The notes under the pieces: generated by a model
The model's database searches: none
What the model was told of the DNA's origin: nothing
Seen by the model: the letters and a program-made list of their open reading frames with translations, nothing else
NCBI RefSeq assembly: GCF_004010325.2
Contig: NZ_SADR02000033.1
Span: 1-64,000 of the forward strand
Direction of reading: 5' to 3'
Length of the DNA stretch: 64,000 bases
Origin: Mesorhizobium sp. M00.F.Ca.ET.216.01.1.1
Lineage (GTDB): Bacteria > Pseudomonadota > Alphaproteobacteria > Rhizobiales > Rhizobiaceae
In this document: piece after piece, positions 63,568 through 64,000 of the stretch
Layout: each line of letters begins with the position of its first letter
How positions within the stretch are numbered: position 1 is the first letter of the stretch
Made by a program: the position numbers and the translations under genes

Positions 63568-63969
63568 TTACTGGACAGGAATACGGCGCGATACACTAAG
63601 GCCGATCCGCCCGTCATGGAGGCTGGGAATCAGCAAGGTGAATGGGTAGCGGATCGCCAAGGTTCGGAACTCGATCCCGTCTACGGTCTCCGTTCCGACC
63701 GAAACTTGCAGGAGTTCGGGCTCTCCCCCGGTGAACGCAGCACGTACCGCGGTCTCAAGAATGCTGACAGAGGACTCCCCGATCAGCACCTTACGCGCTG
63801 CAAAATCGGCCGCAAACGAAAGATCGTTGCGAGTGTTCAGGGCGCGTCCGAACTCGACGATCCCTAGCGACAGGAGAAGGAGCGGCAGGCAAATGGTAGC
63901 GAACTCGATCGCAGTCGTGCCGGACTGGCATCGGCAGGCGCGCCAGGCCGCCTTCATTGCTCCAGTCAT
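63568..63969 (-). CDS. TadE-like pseudopilin
   Basis: A 133-residue protein with a short basic N-terminus, then GTTAIEFATICLPLLLLSLG, the TadE signature with prepilin-peptidase-like Gly-Thr and conserved Glu in a hydrophobic stretch, followed by a periplasmic domain. TadE-like proteins are minor pseudopilins of the Tad system. Start ATG at 63969 overlaps the stop of another gene (CGATGACTG), so they are coupled. Points to a tad operon that continues beyond the window. Confidence 0.85.
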   Translation of the reverse strand: MTGAMKAAWRACRCQSGTTAIEFATICLPLLLLSLGIVEFGRALNTRNDLSFAADFAARKVLIGESSVSILETAVRAAFTGGEPELLQVSVGTETVDGIEFRTLAIRYPFTLLIPSLHDGRIGLSVSRRIPVQ

Positions 63970-64000
63970 CGAATTTGTACCTGCATGGTAGAACTTAGCG
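63966..64000 (-). CDS. End of an upstream tad-locus gene (partial)
   Basis: The last bases on the minus strand read LSSTMQVQIR followed by TGA, overlapping the TadE-like start by ATGA. Only ten codons are visible, so the product cannot be assigned; from context it is another TadE/TadG-type pseudopilin. Confidence 0.5.
   Translation of the reverse strand, partial: LSSTMQVQIR

Overview
The window is GC-rich alphaproteobacterial DNA. Gene content points to a rhizobium of the Mesorhizobium/Phyllobacteriaceae type: FixJ-type regulator end, many ABC importers beside flavin oxidoreductases, an inositol/rhizopine-like cluster, a Wsp-like chemosensory operon and Flp/Tad pilus genes. This placement is an inference from gene content and protein similarity judged by eye; there is no rRNA or tRNA in the window.

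Layout. 1-2,050: end of a FixJ-like regulator, a small hypothetical gene, an excisionase-like gene behind two palindromes, and a dead tyrosine recombinase (frameshift plus loss of the catalytic Tyr). 2,350-16,900: a catabolic island for amino/polyamine-like compounds (M20 deacetylase, hydroxyacid dehydrogenase, cupin, two aldehyde dehydrogenases, tartrate-dehydrogenase-like enzyme, two FAD amine/amino-acid oxidases, HAD hydrolase, class III aminotransferase, Lrp regulator), with two paralogous double-GNAT proteins. 16,970-23,250: a dipeptide-type ABC importer operon led by a second HAD gene. 23,540-26,910: an FMN/Fe-S/FAD old-yellow-enzyme-type oxidoreductase divergent from a LysR gene. 26,960-31,910: a three-subunit HcnABC/opine-oxidase-like dehydrogenase with an M19-like dipeptidase and a divergent LysR gene. 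32,050-40,850: an inositol/rhizopine-type operon (MocA-, MocC/IolE-like enzymes, CUT1 sugar importer) divergent from a MocR-type regulator.

40,850-50,600 is a decayed zone: an IS110-type transposase with several frameshifts sits beside a truncated SDR gene; there is an AbiEi-like fragment, an AraC fragment, a frameshifted dps and a frameshifted DUF6894-like gene. Intact genes in it are adhP with a divergent aldehyde dehydrogenase, and a BNR-repeat protein paired with a MoaD/ThiS-like protein ending in Gly-Gly.

50,620-58,980: a chemosensory operon with the parts of Pseudomonas Wsp (CheW, CheR-TPR, CheW, MCP, CheA-REC, CheB), but the nearby response regulator is a LuxR/FixJ-type DNA-binding protein rather than a diguanylate cyclase, and the CheB receiver domain has lost its phospho-acceptor Asp. 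59,030-64,000: part of a Tad locus on the minus strand (TadE-like, Flp pilin with a clear terminator, CpaF/TadA, TadB, TadC).

How it fits together: most of the first 40 kb is uptake and oxidative breakdown of nitrogenous or sugar-like small molecules, each block with its own Lrp, LysR or MocR regulator; the last 14 kb is surface sensing and attachment.
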